The notes below the pieces were generated by a model. It saw nothing but the letters and a program-made list of their open reading frames with translations, was not told the DNA's origin and made no database searches. Made by a program: the position numbers and the translations under genes. From CAZKRU01 sp964555235 (lineage in GTDB: Bacteria > Verrucomicrobiota > Verrucomicrobiia > Methylacidiphilales > CAMAQI01), in the NCBI GenBank assembly GCA_964555235.1, contig CAZKRU010000085.1, positions 1-16,677 on the forward strand: 16,677 nucleotides of DNA, read 5' to 3'. The first letter of the stretch is position 1; each line of letters starts with the position of its first letter. This document shows positions 6,573-14,112 of this stretch, piece by piece.

Positions 6573-7301
6573 ATGGATTGGGCACGGAAAACATTTTGGA
6601 GTTCAGCAGTGGGAGTCGCGATTCTTTTCGGAATTTCCGGATGCGCGATCAACTCGACGCAGGTGACCTTTCAACCCTCCGGAATGCCGATGAAGATTCC
6701 ACCAACGCGTCCGGAGAATATTGAAATCCTTTACGAACGTCCTTACCGTTCTGCTGTTTATCTTGGTGAGGTATCGGTCGAGGCCGGGTCCTCCTCGCTG
6801 ACCAAGGAGCAACTGCTTCAGGAGGCGCTTCGTAAAGCGGCAAGTGTCGGGGCTGAATTTGTCGAGGTGACCGATTCCACGCGAAAGGATCAACTCGTTC
6901 CGCTTCCCGGCCCCCCCGATCCCCTCAGTGTCAAACCGGACCAGACACAGGGTCAACTGGGGGAGAGTTATAATTTAAATTCCACGCCGCGCTTTGGAAA
7001 AGTGATCAACCCGACTCTGAATGTCCGTGTGGGACGGTTTTGCCCCTCCCGACTCGGTTTGATTTATGACGAAGCGCGCCTTCCCCGGTTTTTTATTCGT
7101 GCCTTCGATGAGCGGAGTCGGGGAATTCGAGCGGGACTTCGCATTGGCGATGAAGTCATTCTGATTGATTCATTCCGAATTGATGATCCTCGGCTCGCCG
7201 AGCATTCATTGCGAGTGCAAGCCGGAGCAGAAGCGCGGGTTTCGGTGATTCACGAAAACGAACAGCGTCAGATGGTCTTGATTCGGATTCCGAATTTTTA
7301 A
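6573..7301 (+). CDS. Lipoprotein with a C-terminal PDZ-like domain
   Basis: The product is 242 residues from ATG 6573. The frame is open further upstream, but that part crosses the tRNA gene. Residues 1-23 are a lipoprotein signal ending in a GISGC lipobox, with C24 as the lipidated residue. Residues about 50-105 form a small alpha/beta domain (YLGEVSVE, then LLQEALRKAASVGAEFVEV). It resembles the YbjQ-like or lipoprotein domains that keep a 'LGEV...A...GA' pattern. A proline-rich linker (108-125) follows. Residues about 160-240 look like a PDZ domain: IRAGLRIGDEVILIDSFRI matches the classic 'AGL..GD.I..I' core. No protease domain is attached. It is likely an outer-membrane or periplasmic binding protein. 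It stands alone and converges on the GT-C gene. Confidence 0.75.
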   Translation: MDWARKTFWSSAVGVAILFGISGCAINSTQVTFQPSGMPMKIPPTRPENIEILYERPYRSAVYLGEVSVEAGSSSLTKEQLLQEALRKAASVGAEFVEVTDSTRKDQLVPLPGPPDPLSVKPDQTQGQLGESYNLNSTPRFGKVINPTLNVRVGRFCPSRLGLIYDEARLPRFFIRAFDERSRGIRAGLRIGDEVILIDSFRIDDPRLAEHSLRVQAGAEARVSVIHENEQRQMVLIRIPNF

Positions 7302-7319
7302 GAAAACACGCAGATTTAT

Positions 7320-7410
7320 TTTTCGCGCAGAGGCGCAGTGTCGCGGAGTTCTTTGCTTTCAAAGATTCAACCTAACAATCTCCCGGCGCCACTGCGTCTC
7401 TGCGCGAAAA
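7320..7410. repeat. Long inverted repeat between two convergent genes
   Basis: The left arm (7320-7340) begins TTTTCGCGCAGAG and the right arm (7390-7410) ends CTCTGCGCGAAAA. The two 21-base arms pair at 20 positions, and the odd one is a G-U in RNA. The 49-base loop holds a smaller hairpin, CTTTG-CTTT-CAAAG (7351-7364). It lies between the convergent ends of the lipoprotein and GT-C genes. There is no U-run after either arm, so it is not a standard intrinsic terminator, although the hairpin could still stop or protect both transcripts. The CGCAGAG..CTCTGCG core resembles dispersed repeats seen in many environmental bacteria; that link is from memory. Confidence 0.7.
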
Positions 7411-7429
7411 TCACCCGCGGCCCTATTCA

Positions 7430-8929
7430 TCACTTCGACGGGACGTATTCGTAAAGGCGGAGATTCGGCGTCGCAGAGCGGAGTTGAAGGGATGGGGGAA
7501 CACCGAGAGTACTCCAAAGCTTTCCTCCGATCGTTCCCATGATCGGAGCATTTGAGTTTTCCGAGAGGATTTGACGGGAATTGAAAAGCAAGCGGTCGGC
7601 ATCATAAACGACCACCCAGCGCACTTGGCGGGAATCGAGAATGGAGAGCGCTTCAGGCCAGTGATGGGTGGTAAAAAAGGAGGCACTGTCGAGAATTCCT
7701 TCGATGCTCTCATGGGAAGAACTGCTCACAATCGGTTGCCCGGAATAATAAAGTAGTGCTGGCGAGATCCACCACGGTCCCAGAATCGCTCCGGGAGTTC
7801 GGATCGATTCACTGAGCCTGCGGCTTTCCGAAGTTAAGGGAGGTTCCGTAGTCGAGTTCCATCCCACTTTCCACGCTCCGAGGAGACAGCATCCGATCAA
7901 AAGGATCCTTAACCCGATTCGGATCGGTTCGGAAAGCAAGTGAACCCAACGTCCCATCAGAAAGACCAGAGGAAGTCCGGCAAAATACATCCAGCGACGT
8001 TGAAGGAGCGATGCCACTAAAAGAAGGACCGCCAGAAGGGTCCAGAGAATGACTTCACGGCTCAAAGCATTTCGGCGGGCAAAGTCCCAGAAGAGAAATG
8101 GAACGAGAACTGCAAAGGGACTGAAGAGAAATAGAAACTCAAAATAACCAATGGGGCGGAGTTCTCCAATCGTCTGAAACCAAGGAGTGAGGCGAGGGGT
8201 GTCGAGACGACTCAATGCCTGAAGATGATAGCCTTCGGTCATCCCCTGAATGGCAAGCACCAGTGCAATCGCTCCCAAAAACCACGGCTGTTCCCGGCGA
8301 CGACTGATTGCATTAAAAAGGAGAAGTGCCACCAACAGAATCAGCGGCTCAAACCAGGAGGTCCAAAGGGAGACGCCCCAGCAGAGCCCGGCGAAAACGG
8401 AGGGGAATTTTGAAGAGGAATGCCAGCGTGACGGTTCCAGGATCCAAGCAATGCCAATGAGAACACAAAGCAGGGCTTGATGATCGGGGCGGGCAAAGGG
8501 AGTTGCCCAAACGAGAGAGGGGAGGAGCGCAATTCCCGTGAGCAAAACCCACGAATCCATCGCCAGGACTTGAGCCCGTTTCCATGCAATCAAAAATAAG
8601 GCGCTGAAGAGGAGCGGTCCAATCAAGGCTCCCGACCAATCCATTGAGAAATGAAGAAACGGTTGAAGGAGTTTGGTTCCTAATACGAGCAATCCGTCGA
8701 GAGGAAAGGTCGTGTGGGTGGCGATTCCTTCTGGAAAGTTTTCGAAGCTGTGGCGATTGAAAAAGGGCCCTTCACCGGAAAGAATTCGAGCGACTCGGGC
8801 CATCCGGGTATAGCAATCGGCATCGACAAAAAGCGGACGACCTTCCCAGAGCCAGGAGCCCGCATAAATAAAGCGGGCAGCGATTCCTGCCAGAAACAAA
8901 ATCGCAACACCAAGATAGGAACGCTTCAC
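7430..8929 (-). CDS. GT-C membrane glycosyltransferase, STT3/PglB-like
   Basis: The product is 499 residues with about ten to twelve hydrophobic helices and a soluble C-terminal part (from about residue 365). The first long loop holds FVDADCYTRMARV, matching the DxD of STT3/PglB/AglB oligosaccharyltransferases (D36 and D38, metal binding), then FPEG and TTFPLDGLL. A later ARPDHQAL (146-153) resembles the (P)DHH motif of that family. These features point to a lipid-linked sugar donor and transfer on the outer face of the membrane. At 499 residues it is shorter than PglB or AglB (about 700-900), and I do not see a clear WWD motif, so protein N-glycosylation is not established. It may be a general GT-C enzyme of envelope glycan assembly. 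Its ATG overlaps the DUF1844 stop by four bases (ATGA). Confidence 0.75.
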   Translation of the reverse strand: MKRSYLGVAILFLAGIAARFIYAGSWLWEGRPLFVDADCYTRMARVARILSGEGPFFNRHSFENFPEGIATHTTFPLDGLLVLGTKLLQPFLHFSMDWSGALIGPLLFSALFLIAWKRAQVLAMDSWVLLTGIALLPSLVWATPFARPDHQALLCVLIGIAWILEPSRWHSSSKFPSVFAGLCWGVSLWTSWFEPLILLVALLLFNAISRRREQPWFLGAIALVLAIQGMTEGYHLQALSRLDTPRLTPWFQTIGELRPIGYFEFLFLFSPFAVLVPFLFWDFARRNALSREVILWTLLAVLLLVASLLQRRWMYFAGLPLVFLMGRWVHLLSEPIRIGLRILLIGCCLLGAWKVGWNSTTEPPLTSESRRLSESIRTPGAILGPWWISPALLYYSGQPIVSSSSHESIEGILDSASFFTTHHWPEALSILDSRQVRWVVVYDADRLLFNSRQILSENSNAPIMGTIGGKLWSTLGVPPSLQLRSATPNLRLYEYVPSK

Positions 8930-9453
8930 TCGTATTTTTTGGAGAACTTGACTTTGTTTTCAGCAGGCTCGATTTTTGCTGCGGGGGCAGCCGCAGGAGC
9001 CTGAGTCGGTTGTGAACGGGAAGGAGCCGGTGCGGTCCCTTCAGGCTCATCATCCAATTCGTCCAGCATCGGCATTCCGCGCATCGGTCGACTTGGAATC
9101 ATCGAATGAGGGGTTCCGCCGCTTGCTTCCATGAAGGCCATCTTCACCTGGGAGATCGCTTGATTGAGAATGTTCGATTCCGGTTTGGAAAGATTCCCTG
9201 CGGTTTTTTCCTGCATCATTTCAAGCTGTTCAATGAAAATTTTGGCGGATTCGAGATTCGGAGGAAGCAGGTCGCCTTCCGGAGTCGGAATTTTTCCGAG
9301 CATCAGAAGAATGTTTTGGGCCTGAATCATCACAAATTGAACAAAACGTTGAGCCATCTCTTTATTGGTCGGGGGCATGGGACTTTCGGTTGCGGGAGAA
9401 GCGGGGGCTTCTTCCTTTTTAAGCTTATTCAGGACTGACGATAGCAGTGACAT
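8926..9453 (-). CDS. DUF1844-domain protein
   Basis: The product is 175 residues from ATG 9453. Residues about 34-109 match DUF1844: a helical start (RFVQFVMIQAQNILLMLGKI), then the LESAKIFIEQLEMMQEKTAGNLS block in which 'A..I..L.ml.eKT.GNL' is the family signature, then a final helix. Residues 135-160 are acidic and then rich in Pro, Ala and Gln, probably disordered. There is no signal peptide or membrane helix, so it should be cytoplasmic. The family has no established function. The gene overlaps the end of the M16 peptidase gene by 29 bases and the GT-C gene by four, implying coupled translation of all three. A longer frame upstream (to 9591) lies inside the peptidase gene and is rejected as the start. 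Confidence 0.85.
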   Translation of the reverse strand: MSLLSSVLNKLKKEEAPASPATESPMPPTNKEMAQRFVQFVMIQAQNILLMLGKIPTPEGDLLPPNLESAKIFIEQLEMMQEKTAGNLSKPESNILNQAISQVKMAFMEASGGTPHSMIPSRPMRGMPMLDELDDEPEGTAPAPSRSQPTQAPAAAPAAKIEPAENKVKFSKKYE

Positions 9454-11965
9454 AATGAGTGGTGGTGAAGTAGTGTTGCGCGATTTTGTTGATCTCGTCC
9501 AGTGTGAAGTTTGCCAACCGAGAGCGGCGTTTGTCCCGGTAGTCATATCCAAGACCATAAAGTTCATCCAACGCGGAGCAGTAAAGCACACTGCTCGGAT
9601 CTTGTGCCTGAAGTTGTTCCTGACTGAGAATCTTGGATCGGGCGCGTTCCAGCTCAGGCGAGGTAATACCTTCTTGGGCGATCTTTTGAATTTCGTCCTT
9701 CAACTCCGCTTCGACTAATTGACGTTTTTTCGGATCGGTTCCGACATAAAAAGTAAAGTAACCGGTATCAACTCCGAGAAATTGAGAGGTCCCGACAAAA
9801 TAAGCGAGTCCGAGTTTTTCACGGATTCGAATGAAGAGTCGAGAGCCGAGATCGGAAAGGGCTTCGTCGAGTACTCCCAAGGGAAGCGAGTCCTCATGGG
9901 TCGCTGAGACCGTTGGGAACGCGACTTGAATCACCGCTTGCTGCTTCGGCGTCGATTTTTCCCGGCGCAGATCACTCGGGAGCGGTGGCACGGCAATCAC
10001 GGGAGGCTTTGGAGAGATCTGATATTCTGCAAAAGCCTTTTCGACCAACGGAGACCATTCGGAAAACGGAATGTTTCCCGCAACGGCCAGGATCGTCTCT
10101 TTGGAGAAAAAGTGCTGCTGCCAAAACGTTTCGATATCTTGCACGGTGATCGATTGAACCATCTCAGGGGAACCCAAAGGAGAATCCTGATACGGATGTC
10201 CTGGAAATAACGCTGCACGAACAAGATTCCGGGCTTGTGCCATCGGCTGGTCTTTTTCCAATTGCAAGGAGGAGAGTTGCTTTCGGCGCTCGGTTTCCAA
10301 TTCGCTTTCGGTGACTTTTGGTTCGCGAAGGATTTCGAGAAAAATCTCGAAGCCGCGCTTCCAGTCCGACTCAAGAATTTCGAGCGAGAGGACAGAGCTG
10401 TTGTTTCCCGCATCGGTGCTGAGAAGTCCCCCCATCTGTTCGATATCCAGCGAGAGCTGCTCGGAGGAACGGTGACGGGTTCCTTTGATGAGAAGTTGAG
10501 CCGCCAACCGTGCAATGCCGCTTTTTCCATTCGGTTGATGAAGTGCTCCGGCAGGGAAGATCGCTCGGAAGGAGATGAGGGGAAGCGAAGCTTGGGGAAG
10601 CGTTAAAACTTTTGACCCGCACGGCAGCACCCGTTTTTCAGGAATCAATTTAGCCGCGGCATCCGTGGAAAGGGTTTGAGGTTTGATCGCAAAATCCTGA
10701 GGCAAAACCTCCACTTGATTTTCACGATGAGGAATGAGGTAACGACTGGCAACACGTTGAAGATCGGCCGAGGTCACTAGTTTTAATCGCTCTAGGTAAT
10801 GGTGATGAAAGTGCGGATCGCGAACCAGAAGCCAGCCGCTTCCAAACGTCGCCGCTTTGCCAGACATCGTCTTCATGCTCCGGATGTGTTGAACCAAAGA
10901 GAGACGAAGGGCTCGGGCAATTTCGACATCGGGAACGAGTTCCGTTAGGACGCGTTTGATTTCAACACGAAGCGCTTCGGTCAATGCTTCGCGTTGTTTC
11001 GGTAAGGCACGGGCATCAACTCCCCAGAGGCCAATTTGGGAAGGTGTATAACAGAAGGCTGAAACTTCTTCTGCGAGTCCGCGTTTCTCGACAATTTGCT
11101 GATGAAGTCGGGAACTCCGTCCGCCGCCCATGAGCATTGCCAGAAGATCCAGGGCGGGAGTGTCCTCGTGTTCAATTCCAGGAATATGATAGACCAAGGC
11201 GGTTCGTAGGAGATCGGTTGGAAACGAGAGTGTTTCGTGGCGTGCGGTGACCTGTTCGGGTTCCGAGGGAATGGTGAGATCGGGGAGTGGCTGACGCGGA
11301 AGGGTGCCGACATTTTTTTCAGCCCATTCAAATACCGACTCCGGATCGATATCACCGACGACGATCAAGGTCATGTTTTGGGGGACATAACGTTGATGAT
11401 AGTAGGCGAGCAGATCTTCGCGTTTGAGCTGATTGAAAAGATCGAGCAATCCAATGACCGGGAAACGATACGGGTGACGGCTGTAGGCGGTTCGAAAAAG
11501 AAGCTGGCTCAACTGACGGTCGGGATTGTCATGCCCCATCGCAAACTCGCGGCGGATGACTTCCTGTTCCGTCGCAAATTCCTCTTCGGGGAGGAGGGAG
11601 TGAAAAATCGCATCGGTCAAAATTTCGAGCGCCGGAGTCCATTTTTCTGCAGGAAGATCGACATGATAGACGGTGTGATCAAACGAGGTGTAGGCATTTA
11701 AATGGCCACCCAATCCCTGAATTTCCTGAGCCATCTCGGAATTTCCACGCCGGGGAGTTCCTTTGAACATCAGATGTTCGAGAAAATGAGAAATCCCACA
11801 GCCGAGCCATCGTCCCTCATGAATGCTTCCCGTGGCGCACCAATATTGCAATGAAACCACCGGAGCCGTTCGATCCGGAGCCACCAGAACGGTCAACCCA
11901 TTGGGAAGTTCTCGGCGATGTAAAAGGGGGATTGGTCCTAAGGAGACCGCAAAGTAGCTCGACAC
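9425..11965 (-). CDS. M16 family zinc metallopeptidase with two fused halves
   Basis: The product is 846 residues, made of two M16 halves (about 12-425 and 445-845), each about the length of a processing-peptidase subunit. The first half carries the inverted zinc motif HFLEH (60-64), with H60, H64 and E140 as zinc ligands (E140 is exactly 76 residues after H64) and E63 as the catalytic base. The second half has lost HxxEH (483-496 read GIARLAAQLLIKGT) but keeps the R/Y substrate-binding motif FIRIREKLGLAY (711-722). The first half lacks that tyrosine. This is the usual split: one catalytic half and one substrate-holding half. There is no signal peptide. The start is GTG at 11965, two bases after the upstream stop. 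Likely substrates are unfolded peptides or a specific precursor; the neighbours do not decide which. Confidence 0.92.
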   Translation of the reverse strand: MSSYFAVSLGPIPLLHRRELPNGLTVLVAPDRTAPVVSLQYWCATGSIHEGRWLGCGISHFLEHLMFKGTPRRGNSEMAQEIQGLGGHLNAYTSFDHTVYHVDLPAEKWTPALEILTDAIFHSLLPEEEFATEQEVIRREFAMGHDNPDRQLSQLLFRTAYSRHPYRFPVIGLLDLFNQLKREDLLAYYHQRYVPQNMTLIVVGDIDPESVFEWAEKNVGTLPRQPLPDLTIPSEPEQVTARHETLSFPTDLLRTALVYHIPGIEHEDTPALDLLAMLMGGGRSSRLHQQIVEKRGLAEEVSAFCYTPSQIGLWGVDARALPKQREALTEALRVEIKRVLTELVPDVEIARALRLSLVQHIRSMKTMSGKAATFGSGWLLVRDPHFHHHYLERLKLVTSADLQRVASRYLIPHRENQVEVLPQDFAIKPQTLSTDAAAKLIPEKRVLPCGSKVLTLPQASLPLISFRAIFPAGALHQPNGKSGIARLAAQLLIKGTRHRSSEQLSLDIEQMGGLLSTDAGNNSSVLSLEILESDWKRGFEIFLEILREPKVTESELETERRKQLSSLQLEKDQPMAQARNLVRAALFPGHPYQDSPLGSPEMVQSITVQDIETFWQQHFFSKETILAVAGNIPFSEWSPLVEKAFAEYQISPKPPVIAVPPLPSDLRREKSTPKQQAVIQVAFPTVSATHEDSLPLGVLDEALSDLGSRLFIRIREKLGLAYFVGTSQFLGVDTGYFTFYVGTDPKKRQLVEAELKDEIQKIAQEGITSPELERARSKILSQEQLQAQDPSSVLYCSALDELYGLGYDYRDKRRSRLANFTLDEINKIAQHYFTTTHYVTAIVSPE

Positions 11966-11967
11966 AG

Positions 11968-12432
11968 TCAGCTTTCCGACTTCGATCGGTTCCGCTTCCG
12001 GGGCGGCGTCTTTTTGAGGGAAAGTTCAGGAGTTGAAAGGCCTCGTCGAATTTTCGGCTGGAACGGTTTGACAAACGCATCCTCGAAATTGAAGCCCTCT
12101 TTGAAATCGTTCGGCGAATCGGTCGGGGTTTTCCCGAGAACCCCTTTGTTGACAAGATTAAATACAATCTGGCCAAAATCTTCGCAGGTTTTGATTCCCC
12201 ACTCATCCAAAACGGATTTACTCATCGGACCGAATTCCTTGAGGGTGAAATCTCGGATCCCTTCCAAAAGTTCGCGACCGCTGACATGGCCGGAGGCACC
12301 GGAACTGTTTCGCTTCAGAAATTTGAGCGTGTGATCAAGCCCTTCCCGAATGAAATAGTAACTTTCCACGGGATATCGTGAGTCCTTCTCACAAATCTCA
12401 TCGACTTCTTTTTCGAATTTCAGGCTGGACAT
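11968..12432 (-). CDS. Minf_1886-type (TIGR04138) protein restricted to Verrucomicrobia and Planctomycetes
   Basis: The product is 154 residues. The first 110 have the pattern I recognise for this family: an N-terminal helix, YYFIREGLDHTLKF (25-38), a GHVSGRELLEGIRDFTLKEFG block (48-68), then WGI..CEDFGQIVFNLV and an acidic F-x-F-E-D-A-F ending (115-121). The last 25 residues are basic and Ser/Pro-rich (PRKRNRSKS), probably disordered and perhaps nucleic-acid or membrane-surface binding. There is no signal peptide. Function is unknown for the family. Its start lies 35 bases inside the end of the 55-residue membrane protein gene, and its stop is two bases before the M16 GTG, so it sits in the middle of a coupled cluster. 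It is the strongest taxonomic marker in the window. Confidence 0.8.
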   Translation of the reverse strand: MSSLKFEKEVDEICEKDSRYPVESYYFIREGLDHTLKFLKRNSSGASGHVSGRELLEGIRDFTLKEFGPMSKSVLDEWGIKTCEDFGQIVFNLVNKGVLGKTPTDSPNDFKEGFNFEDAFVKPFQPKIRRGLSTPELSLKKTPPRKRNRSKSES

Positions 12433-12565
12433 AGAGTTCGTGATTCGGAGCCGGTTTCCAATCTCCCGTCTTCCGAATATGATTTACAATGCCACCCGTG
12501 ATGAGGAGGGCAAGCAGAAAGAGGAGGAATCCTTGTTCCTGACGCGTTAATAAATGTTGCTTCAT
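12398..12565 (-). CDS. 55-residue single-helix membrane protein overlapping the Minf_1886-type gene
   Basis: Starting at ATG 12565 the minus strand encodes 55 residues ending at TGA 12398. The order is a polar N-terminus (MKQHLLTRQEQ), one hydrophobic helix (about 12-28), then a basic and polar tail with a W-K-P segment. It fills the gap between aroK (23 bases upstream) and the Minf_1886-type gene, overlapping the latter by 35 bases in another frame, which would couple their translation. The LTRQEQ-plus-helix start recalls the N-terminus of ComEA-like helix-hairpin-helix proteins, but no DNA-binding part follows, so no function is assigned. There is no strong ribosome site. Without this gene the stretch 12433-12588 would be empty. 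Reality is likely but not certain. Confidence 0.55.
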   Translation of the reverse strand: MKQHLLTRQEQGFLLFLLALLITGGIVNHIRKTGDWKPAPNHELYVQPEIRKRSR

Positions 12566-12588
12566 CGAAGTGCGCTTGATTCAGATTC

Positions 12589-13116
12589 TCAACGAATCAT
12601 TTTGCTTAAAATTTCTTCAGCAATGGCATCCGCATTTTTGTTCTCCGTGGAGACAATCCAAGGGGCATTACGATAATCGCTCTCCCGCAACGCCAAAAGT
12701 TCACGCAACGTTTCTAACGGATCCGGTTGATGAAGGAGCGGGCGATGGGTCTGATGTTTGACCCGTTCGTAGAGAAGTTTCGGTGAAGCTTCGAGATAAA
12801 CACAATCCGTCTGATCGAGAAGAAGTTGTTGCAGCGCTGGCTGACAGAACGCCCCACCACCCGTGGAGAGAATTCCCGGAGGCTGCCGCAGAAGTTGGCG
12901 GATGACGGCTTCCTCCTGTTTGCGAAACCCAGGCTCCCCTTCCTTTTTGAAAATTTCCGTGATCGGCATTCCTGCACGAGACTCAATTTCAGTATCAGCG
13001 TCATAACGCTTCCAATTCGTCAAACGATGAAGGGCCTGACTCACCGCACTCTTGCCACACCCCATCATCCCCACGAGCGTGAGATGTCGGGAAAGCGGAG
13101 GCAATTTGAGATCCAT
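12589..13116 (-). CDS. aroK: Shikimate kinase
   Basis: Shikimate kinase phosphorylates the 3-OH of shikimate with ATP in the chorismate pathway, in the cytoplasm. From ATG 13116 the product is 175 residues, the normal length. Visible motifs are Walker A GMMGCGKS (16-23), DAD at 39-41 (D41 binds shikimate), FRKQEE with R65, the GGG loop at 86-88, the LID with HRPLL (R125), and LRESDYR near the end (144-149). The frame stays open to a TTG at 13179, giving 21 extra residues with no family support. A TAAAAT that could be a -10 box sits right at that TTG, which also favours the inner ATG. The gene heads the block running to the GT-C gene and is separated from trpA by a palindromic repeat. Confidence 0.93.
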   Translation of the reverse strand: MDLKLPPLSRHLTLVGMMGCGKSAVSQALHRLTNWKRYDADTEIESRAGMPITEIFKKEGEPGFRKQEEAVIRQLLRQPPGILSTGGGAFCQPALQQLLLDQTDCVYLEASPKLLYERVKHQTHRPLLHQPDPLETLRELLALRESDYRNAPWIVSTENKNADAIAEEILSKMIR

Positions 13117-13236
13117 CGCTATTCGATCTACCAAGGAGGAGGCCGATACGCAAGATTCTTGAGAAAGCTTATTGCCCAATTTTAGATGAAGTCCGATTTA
13201 AATAATTTGAATAAAGGAGCAATCATCAAAGTTGAA

Positions 13237-13299
13237 TGGTAGGGCTCGATCTCCGAGCGAGCCGCAGGTGACGGCGCCTTCGGAGAAGTCGCCCTACCA
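13237..13299. repeat. Dispersed palindromic element, copy A
   Basis: This 63-base element has perfect 9-base inverted ends, TGGTAGGGC (13237-13245) and GCCCTACCA (13291-13299), and a second internal pair, TCTCCGA (13250-13256) and TCGGAGA (13280-13286), in symmetric positions. It would fold as one long hairpin with a 23-base GC-rich loop. It lies 16 bases after the trpA stop and before aroK. The right part from 13273 to 13301 matches copy B (16028-16056) at 27 of 29 bases. REP-like elements of this kind are common in Verrucomicrobia genomes, to my knowledge. There is no U-run, so a terminator role is uncertain. Confidence 0.85.
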
Positions 13300-13314
13300 G
13301 AGATTTAAGAATGT

Positions 13315-14112
13315 TTAAGGCCCATGAACCGCATCCGCAAGTGGACTTACAAAACCGTGGAGCTTCTGCTGAAGGTCCGGGCTTTTGCCGTGAAGCTCAA
13401 TTTGTTTCACGATGGCGCTTCCGATGACGACGCCATCGGCGGCGTGGGCGACTTGACGGGCTTGCTCGGGATTGGAGATTCCGAAACCGACGCAGACGGG
13501 GACTTTGGTTTTGGCGCGAATGAGGTTCACTCGTTCAGGAACGGCTCCTGCGACTTGGGATTGCATTCCAGTAACGCCTTCACGGGAGACGTAGTAGATA
13601 AAGCCGGAGCTGAGTTTGCAGAGGGCATCGAGACGATCGGGTGGTGTGGTTGGGGAGATGAGCCAGATGTGACGAAACTCCGCGGGTGAAGCAGCTTGAG
13701 AGACTTCAGCTTCTTCTGGGGGAAGGTCGAGGATCAGAACTCCATCGGCTCCGGCTTGATGGGCATCGCGATAAAATTTCTCCAGACCGTAGCAATAGAT
13801 CGGATTGAGGTAGGTGAAGAGGACGAGGGGAATTTCGGATTTTTTGCGAATCGCCCGGATCATTTCCAGCAGTCGAGGAACGGTCATTCCGGCGTCGAGT
13901 GCGCGTTGAGCGGCCATCTGGTTGACAATTCCATCAGCCAGAGGATCTGAAAAGGGAATCCCGAGTTCCACAATATCGACTCCGGCTTTTTCCAGGGTCA
14001 GAACAATTTCGACGCTCGCTTCCGGAGAGGGATCCCCGGCGGTGATGTAGGCGACAAAGGCTTTACGTTCGGCGGCGCGAAGTTTTTCAAACTGGGCATC
14101 AATACGGTTCAT
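13315..14112 (-). CDS. trpA: Tryptophan synthase alpha chain
   Basis: The alpha subunit cleaves indole-3-glycerol phosphate to indole, which is passed to TrpB. The product is 265 residues, the family norm, and forms a TIM barrel. The catalytic pair falls at the classical numbers: E49 (VELGIPF) and D60 (FSDPLADG). The phosphate-binding SREGVTG (176-182) and the GFGIS (209-213) and GSAIV (231-235) loops are present. After LADG the usual P-T-I-Q is replaced by I-V-N-Q. The ATG at 14112 overlaps the coaX stop by four bases (ATGA); a longer frame to 14187 lies inside coaX and is rejected. No other trp gene is nearby, so trpA is separated from trpB here and depends on coaX transcription or coupling. 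Confidence 0.96.
   Translation of the reverse strand: MNRIDAQFEKLRAAERKAFVAYITAGDPSPEASVEIVLTLEKAGVDIVELGIPFSDPLADGIVNQMAAQRALDAGMTVPRLLEMIRAIRKKSEIPLVLFTYLNPIYCYGLEKFYRDAHQAGADGVLILDLPPEEAEVSQAASPAEFRHIWLISPTTPPDRLDALCKLSSGFIYYVSREGVTGMQSQVAGAVPERVNLIRAKTKVPVCVGFGISNPEQARQVAHAADGVVIGSAIVKQIELHGKSPDLQQKLHGFVSPLADAVHGP

Noticed and set aside
9454..9591. Longer N-terminus for the DUF1844 protein
   Set aside because: This part lies in the M16 gene in another frame and looks unlike DUF1844. The MSLLSSVLNKL start fits better.
13117..13179. TTG start for shikimate kinase at 13179
   Set aside because: The 21 extra residues have no family counterpart. The ATG at 13116 gives the normal 175-residue length and puts Walker A at the usual place.
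13237..13299. Palindromic copy A as an intrinsic terminator or as an attenuator of aroK
   Set aside because: No U-run follows the hairpin on either strand and there is no leader peptide. A second copy lies at an unrelated site, so a repeat family explains it better.
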